Shown one piece after another: positions 11,340 to 20,936 of a DNA stretch of 64,000 nt. The DNA lies in assembly GCA_965214025.1 (NCBI GenBank), contig CBDCAW010000031.1:1-64000 (forward strand), in the 5' to 3' direction. Under the pieces are notes generated by a model. It ran no database searches. It was not told where the DNA came from and was given only the letters and a program-made list of their open reading frames with translations. The position numbers and the translations under genes were made by a program. The stretch is from Granulosicoccus sp965214025. Lineage in GTDB: Bacteria; Pseudomonadota; Gammaproteobacteria; Granulosicoccales; Granulosicoccaceae. Position 1 is the first letter of the stretch, and each line of letters opens with the position of its first letter.

Positions 11340-12445
11340 GTGGTGCCCTGCGAGTGATGCACCTGACTCACGACATGGGTATCGGGGGAACAGAACAGGT
11401 CATCAAGCAACTGATCTCGGGGCTCGATGCCGATGTGGTCGAGTGTTGCGTGCTGTGCCTGGACGGTCAGATCGGGCCGCTGGGCGTGCAACTGCAGGGG
11501 CAGGGGATCACCGTTGATCGACTGCATCGCCAGCCGGGCTTCGATACGGCGCTGATCGGGGCGATACGCACGCTCCTGCGCAAGCGCGAGATCGACATCC
11601 TGCACTGTCATCAATACACACCCTACAGCTACGGCGTGCTCGCGGCACTACTGACGGGCGTGCGTGTCATCTACACCGAGCACGGGCGCTTTCACCCGGA
11701 TCGGCATTCGTGGAAGCGGCGGCTGGTGAATCCATTGCTCAACGTCGCCACCGAAGCGATCACTGCGATATCGGAGGCTACCCGTCAGGCGTTGATTCAC
11801 CACGAATGGTTTCCGGCACGAGCCATCAGCGTGGTCTACAACGGTATTCGCGACAGTACGGCCGACCCTGCGACTGCTGAGGCTGATGATGCCCACGGCC
11901 CGGACTTCCCGCCGGATACCGTCGTCTTCGGCACCATCGCCAGGCTCGACATGATCAAGAACCATCGCATGATGCTCGAAGCGTTCGAGGTCGTGTGCCG
12001 GCAGTACCCGCAGGCCCGTCTGCTTCTGGTGGGCGATGGGCCGGAGCGGGCGGTTCTGGAAGAGCAGACGCGGACGCTCGGCATCGAAGCATCGGTGCTG
12101 TTCACGGGGTTCCGGACCGATACGCTACGCTACCTGACGATGATGGATGTCTTTCTGTTGTCGTCCTTCAGCGAAGGCACCTCGATGACCCTGCTCGAAG
12201 CGATGTCGCATTGCAAGCCGTGCGTGGTCACCGCCGTGGGTGGCAATGTCGAGCTGATCGCGGACGGGCACAATGGCCTGTCGAGCGCTTCGGGCGATAC
12301 GGCGGCGTTCGCCGCTTCGATGCTTGCGATCCTGTCAGACCCTGCGAAGGGTGAGCGCCTGGGCAACAACGCACGGCAGGTCTTTCTCGACCGGTTCGAG
12401 CTGGGCTACATGATCGATGCCTACCAGCGACTCTACCTGGCATGA
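11336..12445 (+). CDS. GT4-family glycosyltransferase, XrtA-associated type (TIGR03088-like)
   Basis: 369 residues starting MSGALRVMHLTHDMGIGGTE, a GT-B fold N-terminus with the GIGGTE loop typical of this family. The C-terminal nucleotide-sugar domain has VFGTIARLDMIKNH, LLLVGDGPER and FSEGTSMTLLEAMS, the last being the GT4 E-x7-E region. The ATG overlaps the amidotransferase stop by 4 bases. It would transfer a sugar from a nucleotide donor to a growing lipid-linked unit on the cytoplasmic side of the inner membrane. The sugar specificity is not readable. Confidence 0.88.
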
Positions 12446-12497
12446 TCAGCTTCCGGCACGCTGGCGCAGTGAGCATCTGGCACGAGTCGCATCCTCC

Positions 12498-13805
12498 ATG
12501 TTGAGGTCACTGTTCGCGCTGCTCATGATCGGCACCTTCGCCCGCTACGCCGTGGGCAGCGTGTACATCGCCATGCTGATGTACTGGTGGTTCGGCATTT
12601 TCCGGCCACAGGAGTGGATGTGGTGGGATGTGAGCATGTTCCGTCTGCCATTGCTGGCGGCGGCGCTGTTCGTGGGCACGGCACTGCTCAAGGGCTACTA
12701 CCCCCGTTCGACCCATCCCATCTGGATCCTGATGGTGCTGTTCCTGGTGGCGGCACTGCTGTCGACGATCAACGGCTGCCACTCCTACGAGGCAGTGACG
12801 ATCACCTACATCGTGATACTCACGCTGGTGGTGCTGGTCACCGAACGCGTGCTGCAATCCACGCAGGCCCTATGGGGGCTGTTGCTCGTCGCCAGCGCCT
12901 CGCTGGCGTACTTCAACGCGGAGCTGGGTTTCGATGCCCTGCTCAAAGGGTACACCCTGTATTCCCTGCCCATCGCCAGGGGATCGTTCTCAGACGGGAA
13001 CTCGAGTGCCCTGGGGGCCGGCATGGGGGTATTCATGTTGATGTTCGTGATCGGCAGCATCGGTTCCGGCACCAGTGGCAACACGCCCGGCTGGCTCATG
13101 CACCGATGGCCTCGATGGCTCACACGTGTCTTCCTGTACGTGTTGCTGCTCGGGTCGATCGTGTTCATCTTCAAAACCGAGTCCCGTGGTTCGGCGCTGT
13201 CGCTGCTGCTGGGCCTGGCGATCTGGACGTTACTGCACCCCAAGCGCTTTCGCGTGGCGATGCTACTGAGTGTGATCGCAGGTGCCGTGATGATGATCGG
13301 CGTGCCGCCATCGTACGAAGAGCGTATCGCCAGTGCGTTCGCCGAGTCTCACGAGCTGGAAGAATCGGCCGCCTCGCGACCGCACTTCTGGGCCACTGCG
13401 GAACGCATGGCGCAGTCGAACACCTTCGGTGTGGGTATCGGCTGCTACAAGGCACGCTACGACAGCTACGACCGGTCGGGCGGACGCTACGGCAGCACCC
13501 GCTCGGTGCACAGTAGCCATTATTCGGTACTCGCCGAAACCGGCTACCCCGGTGCGCTCGTGTGGCTACTGCTGCTGACGGCGACCTACGCGACCCTGCT
13601 GCGGGTTCGCAGCCGCGCCGCTCGCCTGCGCCTGGTCGATACCGGGCAACACTTCCATTTCAGGTTGTCGAACGCGCTCATCGCTTCCCTGACGGTGTTC
13701 GTCGCCGGCGGCAGCTTCTACGAAATGGCCTACAACGACTACACCTGGCTGATCTTCGCGATGACGATCGCCATGTCACGCCTGCAGCTACGGGGACTCC
13801 GATGA
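12498..13805 (+). CDS. O-antigen-ligase-like membrane protein, exosortase-A-associated type
   Basis: 435 residues with about ten membrane segments. The N-terminus (MLRSLFALLMIG...WWFGIFRPQEWMWW) is typical of the putative O-glycosylation ligase family linked with exosortase A loci (TIGR03097/DUF5935-like). The central Wzy_C-like region has FKTESRGSALSLLLGLAIW and, before the last helices, SVHSSHYSVLAETGYPGAL, where ligases carry a functional periplasmic loop. The start at 12498 leaves 52 bases after the previous stop. The longer frame from 12417 would overlap the previous gene and add a non-hydrophobic tail. It may polymerise or ligate lipid-linked glycan in the periplasm. Confidence 0.85.
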   Translation: MLRSLFALLMIGTFARYAVGSVYIAMLMYWWFGIFRPQEWMWWDVSMFRLPLLAAALFVGTALLKGYYPRSTHPIWILMVLFLVAALLSTINGCHSYEAVTITYIVILTLVVLVTERVLQSTQALWGLLLVASASLAYFNAELGFDALLKGYTLYSLPIARGSFSDGNSSALGAGMGVFMLMFVIGSIGSGTSGNTPGWLMHRWPRWLTRVFLYVLLLGSIVFIFKTESRGSALSLLLGLAIWTLLHPKRFRVAMLLSVIAGAVMMIGVPPSYEERIASAFAESHELEESAASRPHFWATAERMAQSNTFGVGIGCYKARYDSYDRSGGRYGSTRSVHSSHYSVLAETGYPGALVWLLLLTATYATLLRVRSRAARLRLVDTGQHFHFRLSNALIASLTVFVAGGSFYEMAYNDYTWLIFAMTIAMSRLQLRGLR

Positions 13806-14710
13806 CGACCAACCAAGCTTCACCACCCCGAACGTCAGCAACGGTGAGCGTGATCATCCCGTGCTACAACGCCGCGGACACCATCGCACAGGCGGTGAAT
13901 TCTGCGCTGGATTCCTGCGATGTCGATGTCGAGTTGATCGTCGTCGATGACGGTTCAACCGACGGGACACGAGAGATCCTGGCCTCTTTCGGTGACCGTA
14001 TTACAACCCGGAAACAAACACGCGGCGGGCCTTACCGGGCGCGTAACCTCGGCGCCTCGCTGGCGTCGACCGAGTGGCTTGCCTTCCTGGATGCCGATGA
14101 CGACTGGATGCCGGACAAGCTGGCCAGGCAGCTCGCCCTGACCGGGGGCGGTGAGGGTCTGGTCTACACCGACCGGCTGAACTTCGGTGATCTTTCGCGA
14201 GTCAAGGAGCGCCAATCGGACAGCGTCGATCTGCACGAGGGTGACATCTTCGAGCCGTTGCTGCTGGACAACTTCATCACGTTCTCCAGCGTGCTGCTAC
14301 GCAAGGACTGGTTCGACCGGTTGGGCGGCTTTGCCATCGATCAGCATGGTGTGCAGGACTGGGACATGTGGCTGCGCTATTCGGCCGCCGGTGGTCGGGT
14401 TCGGCTGTGCCGCGAGCCGCTGACCCGGTACCGTATTCATGCGAAACAGATGAGCAACGAATCCAGCGACCGGGCCGCGGATCGCGAAGCGGTATTGCAG
14501 CGCGCGCTGGACTCTGAACGCGGTCGGCTTGTACCCAGGGCGCGCGTGAAGCAGGCGAGGGCCGGTCTGTGCAACCTCTGCGCCGCACACGCGCAGGCAG
14601 ACGGACACCGCCAGGCGGCGCTGCTACACCTGTGGCGTTCCGCCAGGCTCTGGCCGTGGAACACACGCGTGCACAAGGACATGCTCAAGTGTGTCATCGG
14701 GCGTACCTGA
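13802..14710 (+). CDS. GT2-family glycosyltransferase
   Basis: 302 residues. The GT-A core shows VSVIIPCYNAADTI, LIVVDDGSTDGTRE and the metal-binding WLAFLDADDDWMP, followed by GGFAIDQHGVQDWDMWLRY, which contains the ED-like/QDWDMW acceptor-side motif of GT2 enzymes. The ATG overlaps the ligase stop by 4 bases (ATGA). No membrane segments are predicted, so it is cytosolic or peripheral. The role is elongation of the repeat unit; the sugar is unknown. Confidence 0.88.
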   Translation: MTTNQASPPRTSATVSVIIPCYNAADTIAQAVNSALDSCDVDVELIVVDDGSTDGTREILASFGDRITTRKQTRGGPYRARNLGASLASTEWLAFLDADDDWMPDKLARQLALTGGGEGLVYTDRLNFGDLSRVKERQSDSVDLHEGDIFEPLLLDNFITFSSVLLRKDWFDRLGGFAIDQHGVQDWDMWLRYSAAGGRVRLCREPLTRYRIHAKQMSNESSDRAADREAVLQRALDSERGRLVPRARVKQARAGLCNLCAAHAQADGHRQAALLHLWRSARLWPWNTRVHKDMLKCVIGRT

Positions 14711-14880
14711 GAGTGCCATGCCGGCCTTCCGCGAACTTTTACCTTTCACCCCTGCTGTGGCCCGTGGCACCTCGATGAAGAACGTCTGCTCGATGAGGGG
14801 TCGCGGGCAGCGGGGATACCGCGAATGAGCCAGACCTAAGTGAGCCAGATCCATCAGCCCTCCCGGAACCTTCAAAACCC

Positions 14881-15998
14881 GTGAACATCGCCATACTCTC
14901 GCCGTCTGCGAATGCCTATTCCGAGACCTTCATACAGGCGCACAAGCTGCAGCTGGATGGTCATGTAAAATACTATCATGGCACCGCGACGCGCAATCGC
15001 TGGAAGGCGAGGGTCGGTTGCTCCACGGACTCTCGCGTTATACGGGTAAGGCAATCGGCAAGCTGCATCGCAAGCCCTGGCATGCCGAGGACAAGGCATT
15101 GATGGCCTCATGGCGAGCACACGGCATCGACGTGATACTGGCCGAGTACGGTACCACGGCGGCTGACTACCTCGATGTGATCAAGGCTTCGGGCCTGCCA
15201 CTGGTGGTGCACTTCCATGGCTTCGACGCCTCGATGCACCAGACGCTTGCGGACTACGGTCACCGATACCGCGCCATGTTCGACTACGCCTCGTGCGTCG
15301 TCGTGGTCTCGATGGTGATGTACCGGGCGATGCTGGATCTGGGTTGCCCGCCGGAGAAGCTGGTGCGCAACACCTACGGCCCCCACCCGAACTTCTTCGA
15401 GCTCACACCCTCGTACGACAGTCGGCAGTTCGTCGCTGTCGGCAGGTTCACCGACAAGAAGGCACCTCATCACACCATCGACGCCTTCAGGCAGGTGCTT
15501 GCGCAGCACTCGGATGCCCGGTTGGTGATGGCGGGCGACGGCGCCTTGCTCGAGCGCTGCAAGGCAATGGTGAACGACTACGGCATCGCCGCCTCGGTCG
15601 AGTTCCCGGGCATCATCACTCCGCAGCAGTTCATCGCACGGCTACAGGATTCGCTGGCATTCGTGCAGCATTCGGTCACGGCGGACAACGGCGACATGGA
15701 AGGAACACCACTGACGGTGCTCGAATCGAGCGCCGCGGGCTTGCCGGTGGTGTCTACCCGGCACGCCGGTATTCCGGATGTGATCATGCATGCACACACC
15801 GGCTTCCTGGTAGAGGAGCACGATGTGGACGGCATGGCCCGCTACATGTCCAGATTGCTCGCCGAACCCGGGCTGGCAGCGCAGCTGGGCCGCAAGGGTC
15901 GCAAGAACATCGCCGAGCATTTTTCCCTGGAGCGGCATATCAACATTCTCGATGATCTGTTACGTGCAAGCGCCGGGCAGCGGGTTCGGGCTGCCTGA
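14881..15998 (+). pseudogene. GT4-family glycosyltransferase, interrupted by a frameshift near 14985-15000
   Basis: The N-terminal half is read from the start codon at 14881 (GTG: MNIAILSPSANAYSETFIQA...VKYYHGTATRN), after which the frame runs on to a stop at 15102. The body of the enzyme is in the preceding frame: from about 15000 it reads LEGEGRLLHGLSRY and continues to 15998. It contains LVVHFHGFDAS, FVAVGRFTDKKAPH, LVMAGDG and a GDMEGTPLTVLESSAAGLPV donor-site motif. Together they make one normal-length GT4 enzyme, so a single-base loss near 14985-15000 best explains the break. It may be true decay or a sequencing error. A 170-base gap separates it from the upstream cluster. Confidence 0.75.
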
Positions 15999-16082
15999 GC
16001 GCCGGACGATCAGATCTTCCCATCACGGCCGGCACTGTCGTGTCGGCGATGGAGACTGAACAGACGGGCGGTGGGCGGAATC

Positions 16083-17405
16083 TCAGTCGCCATCCGAGGC
16101 GTTGAAGCCGGGCCGCACTCGTAACGCCGGCCCGATAGTCTCAATGGCAAAGACCGACAGGCCCGCCACTGTCGTCTGCAACGCCTGCATGTTCCGCTGC
16201 GTCTCCGGCACCACGAAGCCGCCGGGATCGGCGAGAGTCTCCTGCCGGGCCAGAGCATCCAGATGCGCTGCGGCGATACGAAAGGCGAAGCCGACCTGGC
16301 GTTGCCCACCGGCGCGATCGAGCATACCGGCGATCTCGAGCAACGATTGCAGTGACGTGAGATTGTTCCGCAGATTGACCACACTCGCGCCGCTGCGCGC
16401 GAAGGGCATAGCCAACCAGCGTGCTCCGCGCTCACTCATCGGTGCAGCCTTGCGCCGGGCGATGACGTCTAGCCCTTCGATGACTTGCGAAAGCAGATCG
16501 GCGGTGACTTCCGCATCGCTTCTGAAATGCGCAGAGTCAGGAGCAGGATGCAGCAGATTGCGGGAAATGCCCGCCGGATCGGCCCACGACTCGGCGAGCT
16601 CGTTGGCCAGCGTGTCGATGTTGCCGGCGATGTCCAGGCTCAGGTCGCAGGCGACGGGGTCCAACTCGATGTCGCTCAGCTCAGCGGTGAACAACAGCAT
16701 CTCCAGCGCCGCCAGGCCTTGAACTGCGGCGCTCTTGCCTTGCATCGATCGTACGCGGGGTGAAACCGTTGACTGCCGCGTCATCGTATGCAGCAGCTTG
16801 CGAAGGTGGCGCGTGGTGATACGCCGCGGATCGGGCCAGAAGAACAGCCGCTCGAAGCGGTAACCGCGCTGAATCGGGCCAACGCGCAAAAGCTCCAGCG
16901 TCGAGAACGCGGCCACGGTATCGATGAAATGCTGGCGGACCCGGCGTAACTCATCGCGCTCGACCGCTCTCGAGTCGTTTGTCGAGTCGTTTGTCGAGTC
17001 GTTTGTCGAGTCGTTTGTCGAGTCGTTTGTCGAGTCGTTTGTCGAGTCGTTTGTCGAGTCGCGGTGACATAGTTGTCTTGTCGATTCGAGCAGGGAGCCG
17101 GTCTGCCCGGCGAAGCTTTCGTAGGCTGGTCGGTAGAGTTGTTCAATCGCCAACTGTACCTTGACTACCGGGTTGTCGGCCTGAGCAAGGGGGCTTGCCA
17201 TCACGGTGCCAAGCAGCAAGATGATCGCGAACGCGAAAGAAAGTTCGAACGAACGTAAAAATCCAGATGCGAGTGGACGTGCGTTCGCTCGAGTGCGTGC
17301 ACGTCCGGGTAGCGGTGGAGGTATGTGTGCACACGCGCGTCTGAGTTTGCGCGAACCGGCGGGTGAAGGTGCGTCGGAGTGCTGGCTGGTTCTGAGCGTG
17401 ATCAT
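16083..17405 (-). CDS. Imelysin-like (M75 family) exported protein with DSTN tandem repeat
   Basis: 440 residues. An unusually long basic N-terminus leads to a hydrophobic stretch LSFAFAIILLLGTVMASPLA and a likely cleavage near AQADNP, so the protein is probably periplasmic or lipid-side. Imelysin-type motifs include LRVGPIQRGYRFERLFFWPD and VQGLAALEMLLF. In most imelysins the latter region is GxHxxE; here it reads GLAALE, so the His is absent. Residues near 110-140 are seven DSTN tetrapeptides from a 12-bp DNA repeat. Imelysins are periplasmic iron/metal-uptake-related proteins of uncertain activity. It is a singleton here, without the usual partner genes, at the downstream end of the minus-strand polysaccharide group. 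The start is uncertain; the hydrophobic segment is the only secure N-terminal landmark. Confidence 0.75.
   Translation of the reverse strand: MITLRTSQHSDAPSPAGSRKLRRACAHIPPPLPGRARTRANARPLASGFLRSFELSFAFAIILLLGTVMASPLAQADNPVVKVQLAIEQLYRPAYESFAGQTGSLLESTRQLCHRDSTNDSTNDSTNDSTNDSTNDSTNDSTNDSRAVERDELRRVRQHFIDTVAAFSTLELLRVGPIQRGYRFERLFFWPDPRRITTRHLRKLLHTMTRQSTVSPRVRSMQGKSAAVQGLAALEMLLFTAELSDIELDPVACDLSLDIAGNIDTLANELAESWADPAGISRNLLHPAPDSAHFRSDAEVTADLLSQVIEGLDVIARRKAAPMSERGARWLAMPFARSGASVVNLRNNLTSLQSLLEIAGMLDRAGGQRQVGFAFRIAAAHLDALARQETLADPGGFVVPETQRNMQALQTTVAGLSVFAIETIGPALRVRPGFNASDGD
16969..17061 (+). repeat. 12-bp tandem repeat (gtcgagtcgttt), about 7.7 copies, coding
   Basis: Perfect copies of gtcgagtcgttt run from 16981 to 17052, with partial copies on both sides. 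On the minus strand each unit encodes Asp-Ser-Thr-Asn in the imelysin-like gene. Because the unit is a multiple of three, gain or loss of copies changes length but not frame. Confidence 0.95.
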
Positions 17406-17510
17406 GTGAGCCGAAGTCTGCGAGAGAAAGGGTCTATGCGCTGGCTATCCCGATAGAGCCCGCCCATTGGTACGCTGCCTCATTCATGTACCCGCCCTGA
17501 TCGTGCTCGG

Positions 17511-19310
17511 CTAGCGCTTGCGCTGCTTTATCCAGTTCACCGCCTTGTGCGGCAGCAGCTTGACGACGTAGAGCAACGACTCGCGATCCCACCGACTCGT
17601 GCGAGCCGCGATCACCAGCAAACGTAGTGAATCGAGGTAGAACCCGCGTTCACGCAGGAAATAGGCCGACATGCGGATCATCTCGACGGCCTGGGCATCG
17701 ACGAACCGCCCACTGTCGGTGCCAGCGCGTCGCGTGCCATGGTAGCCGCTGATGGCACGGTCTATCGGTCGGTGCTGACCGGTCGTCGCGGGAATGGGCT
17801 GCGGTCGATGGGCAAGCGTGTCGAGGTTCTCGTACACCGCATCGAGCCGGCTGATCCAGGCGCGGCCGACGTGATGGTTCAGCACGCGTTCCCGCAGCTG
17901 CGCACCAAGCACCCCGCGCAGGTCTGGGTCAGCTACGAATGCCGAGACCTGCGATACATAGGCCACTTCATCAGCCGGGGTCTCGACGAGATCGTTCAAG
18001 GCGACATCCTGTGTCGCCAGCAGCGGCGTGCCTTGATTGATCGCGGTGACGCACGGCGTCCCTGGCATCACCGACTCGAGCAAGGCGGTCTGCGACCCGA
18101 AGGGGAAGCCTTCGATGTACACATCGGCGGCTCGCTGGTGCACCGTGGCGTCGGTGACCGGGCCGAGCAGGTGCATTCGCTCATGTGCCTGAAAGCCCGC
18201 GTGCGCAGCGTAGTCCTGCTCACCCACACCGACCACGTACAGATGTGCTGCCGGGTTGTGTTCGAGTATCTTGCAGGCCGTGCGAAAGAAATTGTGCCGG
18301 CGGCTCGGTGCGTACTTGATGCTTCGGCCGACGCTGAGCAACATCACCTGGGGATCCGGAATGCCCAGTGACGCACGAGCCTTGCGCTTGTCCAGCGTCT
18401 TCAGGGTTTCCGTCATCGGGATGGGCAGCAGCAGATCATGCCGCGTGAAGCGAACTTCAAGGCTGGTACTGACACCCACATCGCGCAGGTGAACCACCGA
18501 ATCCGCAACGGTGCTGCCAAGCCAATAGCACTGGTCGGCGAGGTTGATCAAGGCCACCGCCGGGCCACCTTCGCAGGCGAAAGCAGCTACCGGTACGACA
18601 TCATGTGGCACCACATGCAGGAACACCAGGTCGGCGTTGGCAGCCGACCACTGCCGTAGCCAGCAGGCCCGATCGGTCAACGGTGCATCACACGATAGGA
18701 CGACCAGCTGACCGCCGCTGGCCTCGATGGCATCGCTCAGGGCCGGTGGCATGTTCACGCCGAGGCTGTCAGTGGTGACCAGCGAGTGCTCGGAATCGAT
18801 GTCGCCGGCTATCCAGTTGAGTATCGTGCGGGTGTGGCCGCCGATGCTGGCGATGGTGGTTGCCACGTGCAGTACGCGGCGTGTGGCAGGCGCTGTGCGC
18901 GGTTGCCCGTGACGGCGAGACGCGATGGCGCTGTCGAGGCCCGCGCGGGTCGCGAGCCTGCGACCCACATCGAGTGCGATGTTTTCAAGGGCACCGTCGG
19001 CGAAGCGCCCAGGGTGGTGCATGGCCGCGAAATTGGCCGTCATCTGTACCCAATCGAGTGTCAGTTCCGCTGAGGCGGAACCGTGCAATGCGATCGCGGT
19101 TGCCAGCAGGGCATCGTAGCGCCGTACACAGGCCTCCAGGAAATTGTCGTCTAGATCGACACTCGCACCATCGGCTTCTGCGGTATCGGAACCGAAATTG
19201 TCGTGCCGACCGATCACCGACGCATCGATGAAATCGGAATCGGAATCGGAATCGGAATCGGAATCGGAATCGGAATCGGAATCTTCATGCCGACCGATCA
19301 CCGCACTCAC
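17511..19310 (-). CDS. Glycosyltransferase (GT-B-like) with N-terminal Asp-Ser repeat
   Basis: 599 residues if it starts at the GTG at 19310, which overlaps the stop of the upstream flippase (GTGA). The open frame extends further upstream, but that part lies antiphase inside the flippase gene and is not credible. An N-terminal DS dipeptide tract (eight copies) is bracketed by two VIGRH segments. The C-terminal half resembles a GT-B donor domain: LLSVGRSIKYAPSRRHNFF, LYVVGVGEQDY, then DVYIEGFPFGSQTALLESVM with the E...E region and MPGTPCV. An 80-residue alpha-helical tail follows. No membrane helix is predicted. It acts presumably on the repeat unit carried by the co-transcribed flippase; donor and acceptor are unknown. 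Confidence 0.75.
   Translation of the reverse strand: MSAVIGRHEDSDSDSDSDSDSDSDSDFIDASVIGRHDNFGSDTAEADGASVDLDDNFLEACVRRYDALLATAIALHGSASAELTLDWVQMTANFAAMHHPGRFADGALENIALDVGRRLATRAGLDSAIASRRHGQPRTAPATRRVLHVATTIASIGGHTRTILNWIAGDIDSEHSLVTTDSLGVNMPPALSDAIEASGGQLVVLSCDAPLTDRACWLRQWSAANADLVFLHVVPHDVVPVAAFACEGGPAVALINLADQCYWLGSTVADSVVHLRDVGVSTSLEVRFTRHDLLLPIPMTETLKTLDKRKARASLGIPDPQVMLLSVGRSIKYAPSRRHNFFRTACKILEHNPAAHLYVVGVGEQDYAAHAGFQAHERMHLLGPVTDATVHQRAADVYIEGFPFGSQTALLESVMPGTPCVTAINQGTPLLATQDVALNDLVETPADEVAYVSQVSAFVADPDLRGVLGAQLRERVLNHHVGRAWISRLDAVYENLDTLAHRPQPIPATTGQHRPIDRAISGYHGTRRAGTDSGRFVDAQAVEMIRMSAYFLRERGFYLDSLRLLVIAARTSRWDRESLLYVVKLLPHKAVNWIKQRKR
19205..19303 (+). repeat. 6-bp tandem repeat (aatcgg) bracketed by 15-bp direct repeats
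   Basis: About 8.7 copies of aatcgg occupy 19232-19283. Identical 15-mers gccgaccgatcaccg lie on both sides, at 19205-19219 and 19289-19303. On the minus strand the core encodes eight Asp-Ser pairs and the flanks encode VIGRH. The arrangement looks like a local duplication of an 84-base block followed by expansion of the hexamer. Confidence 0.93.
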
Positions 19311-20842
19311 GCGAATGCCCAGCGGCGAATCGGCTTGACCAGAAAGCGATCGCGTTCGGCACTTGTGACTCCGATCAACAGCGCCACCAGTGCACACGTC
19401 GATACCGCAAGGGTGCCGGCCAGTATGAAATCCCACCAGCTGTCGATACTCAGGTACGGCATCAGCATGCCGAGCAACACGACATCGATGAGACCTGCGA
19501 CGGCCGGGCGCAGGCAGCCCTCGATGGACCATTTCAGGATCGACAGGCCGAGCACTCGCTGCACCAGGATCGGCATCACGATCAGGTCGATGATCGCGGA
19601 GGCGATCACGACGGCCATGGCGATGCCCAGCAGCGCGTAGTGGGGGATCAGTACGATGCTGATGCCGATGCTCAGCACCGAGCCGGATATCAGTGCGATC
19701 GCGATCATGCGTATGCGTCCGGAACCCATGAGGATCTGTATGCCGATGTTGGCGGTGAAGCTGGTCACCGTGCTGAGCAGCAGCACCTGCAGCAGCAGTG
19801 CCACGGAATGGAACTCGTTGCCGGACAGGTATTGCTCGCCGATCCACAGCCGGTAGAAGTCCTCCGCCAGAACCCAGGCGGTGGACACGACCGATACCAT
19901 CATGAGCATCATCAAGCGTGTGCCTTCGTGATAGAGGCGCCTGAGGCCTGCGTGATCCTGCTGAGCATCCAGCGCGGCTGCTGTCGGGTACATGACCTGA
20001 CCGACCGGGCTGAGCAGGGAGGAGATCTGTTGCATCAGGCCGGTGGCCAGTGCGTACTGACCCACCGCCGGCATCTTCAGCAGGGAGGCGATGATGAGGG
20101 TCGGCGCATGCTGGTAGGCATAGGCATTGATCGCGATCAGGAAGTTCCAGATACCGAACGACAGGATGTCGCGCAGGCGTGAGAACACGATACGTGCTCG
20201 ATCGAAGCGCAACTGTGGCACGATCCGGATGGACAGGCGCCAGCGCAGCACATAGTCGAACAGGTTGGCCGACAACGTAGCGGCGCTGACACCGATCAGG
20301 CCGTAGTCGAGCTTCAATGCCAGCAGGATGCCGGCGGCCCCGACCAGCCGGGTGGCTATGCCGATGTAGTTGGCGATGTCGAAGCGTTCGGCGGCGGGGA
20401 AGATGGCGGCGAACGGAAACAGGGCGAACTGGGCGGCACTGCCGAGCCCCACGATCAGGATGCACCAGAAGGCCTCGTCGACGAGCTCTGCGGGAATGTC
20501 GAACAGCTGCGGCGCGAGGAACGCACCCGATGCCGCGAGCACGGCCACCACGGCACCTAGTGCCCCCATCGCCACCAGCGAACTGCTCAGGTACTCGCTG
20601 GCGATGTCGAACTTCTTCACCGCCAGGTAGCGGGTGAGGTGCTGCGTCAGGCCGGCACGAAAGCCCAGGTCGAGCAGCCCGTAGTAGCCCACCACACTCG
20701 CGGTCAGTACCCAGACGCCGTAGCGTGCGGGCCCGAGGGCATCCAGCACCACCGGGGTCAGTAGCAGGGTGATCACCGCACTGAGCACGAAACCGAGCCA
20801 GTTCGTGATCACGTTGCGCGCGATGCGTGCGGTGCGACTCAT
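19307..20842 (-). CDS. Wzx-type oligosaccharide flippase (MOP/MATE superfamily)
   Basis: 511 residues with about 12-14 predicted membrane segments throughout. The N-terminus (RNVITNWLGFVLSAVITLLL, DALGPARYGVWVLTASVVGY) is typical of polysaccharide-biosynthesis flippases of the MOP superfamily. It would move a lipid-linked repeat unit across the inner membrane. Its stop overlaps the start of the following glycosyltransferase by 4 bases. It lies just downstream of the sugar-nucleotide genes in the same direction, so it probably belongs to one operon. Confidence 0.9.
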   Translation of the reverse strand: MSRTARIARNVITNWLGFVLSAVITLLLTPVVLDALGPARYGVWVLTASVVGYYGLLDLGFRAGLTQHLTRYLAVKKFDIASEYLSSSLVAMGALGAVVAVLAASGAFLAPQLFDIPAELVDEAFWCILIVGLGSAAQFALFPFAAIFPAAERFDIANYIGIATRLVGAAGILLALKLDYGLIGVSAATLSANLFDYVLRWRLSIRIVPQLRFDRARIVFSRLRDILSFGIWNFLIAINAYAYQHAPTLIIASLLKMPAVGQYALATGLMQQISSLLSPVGQVMYPTAAALDAQQDHAGLRRLYHEGTRLMMLMMVSVVSTAWVLAEDFYRLWIGEQYLSGNEFHSVALLLQVLLLSTVTSFTANIGIQILMGSGRIRMIAIALISGSVLSIGISIVLIPHYALLGIAMAVVIASAIIDLIVMPILVQRVLGLSILKWSIEGCLRPAVAGLIDVVLLGMLMPYLSIDSWWDFILAGTLAVSTCALVALLIGVTSAERDRFLVKPIRRWAFA

Positions 20843-20936
20843 GGGCGGCTCATGGTGGGTTGTTCAGATGCGTCTTCAGGCGTGATGGCAGGTGCGTGAC
20901 CAGGTGCAGGCCGTCATCGCACTTTCCCGAGCATGC

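Noticed and set aside
19311..20465. Upstream extension of the long minus-strand frame ending at 17511
   Set aside because: It lies out of phase inside the flippase gene, is His/Arg/Pro-rich and lacks domains; the GTG at 19310 overlapping the flippase stop is a better start.
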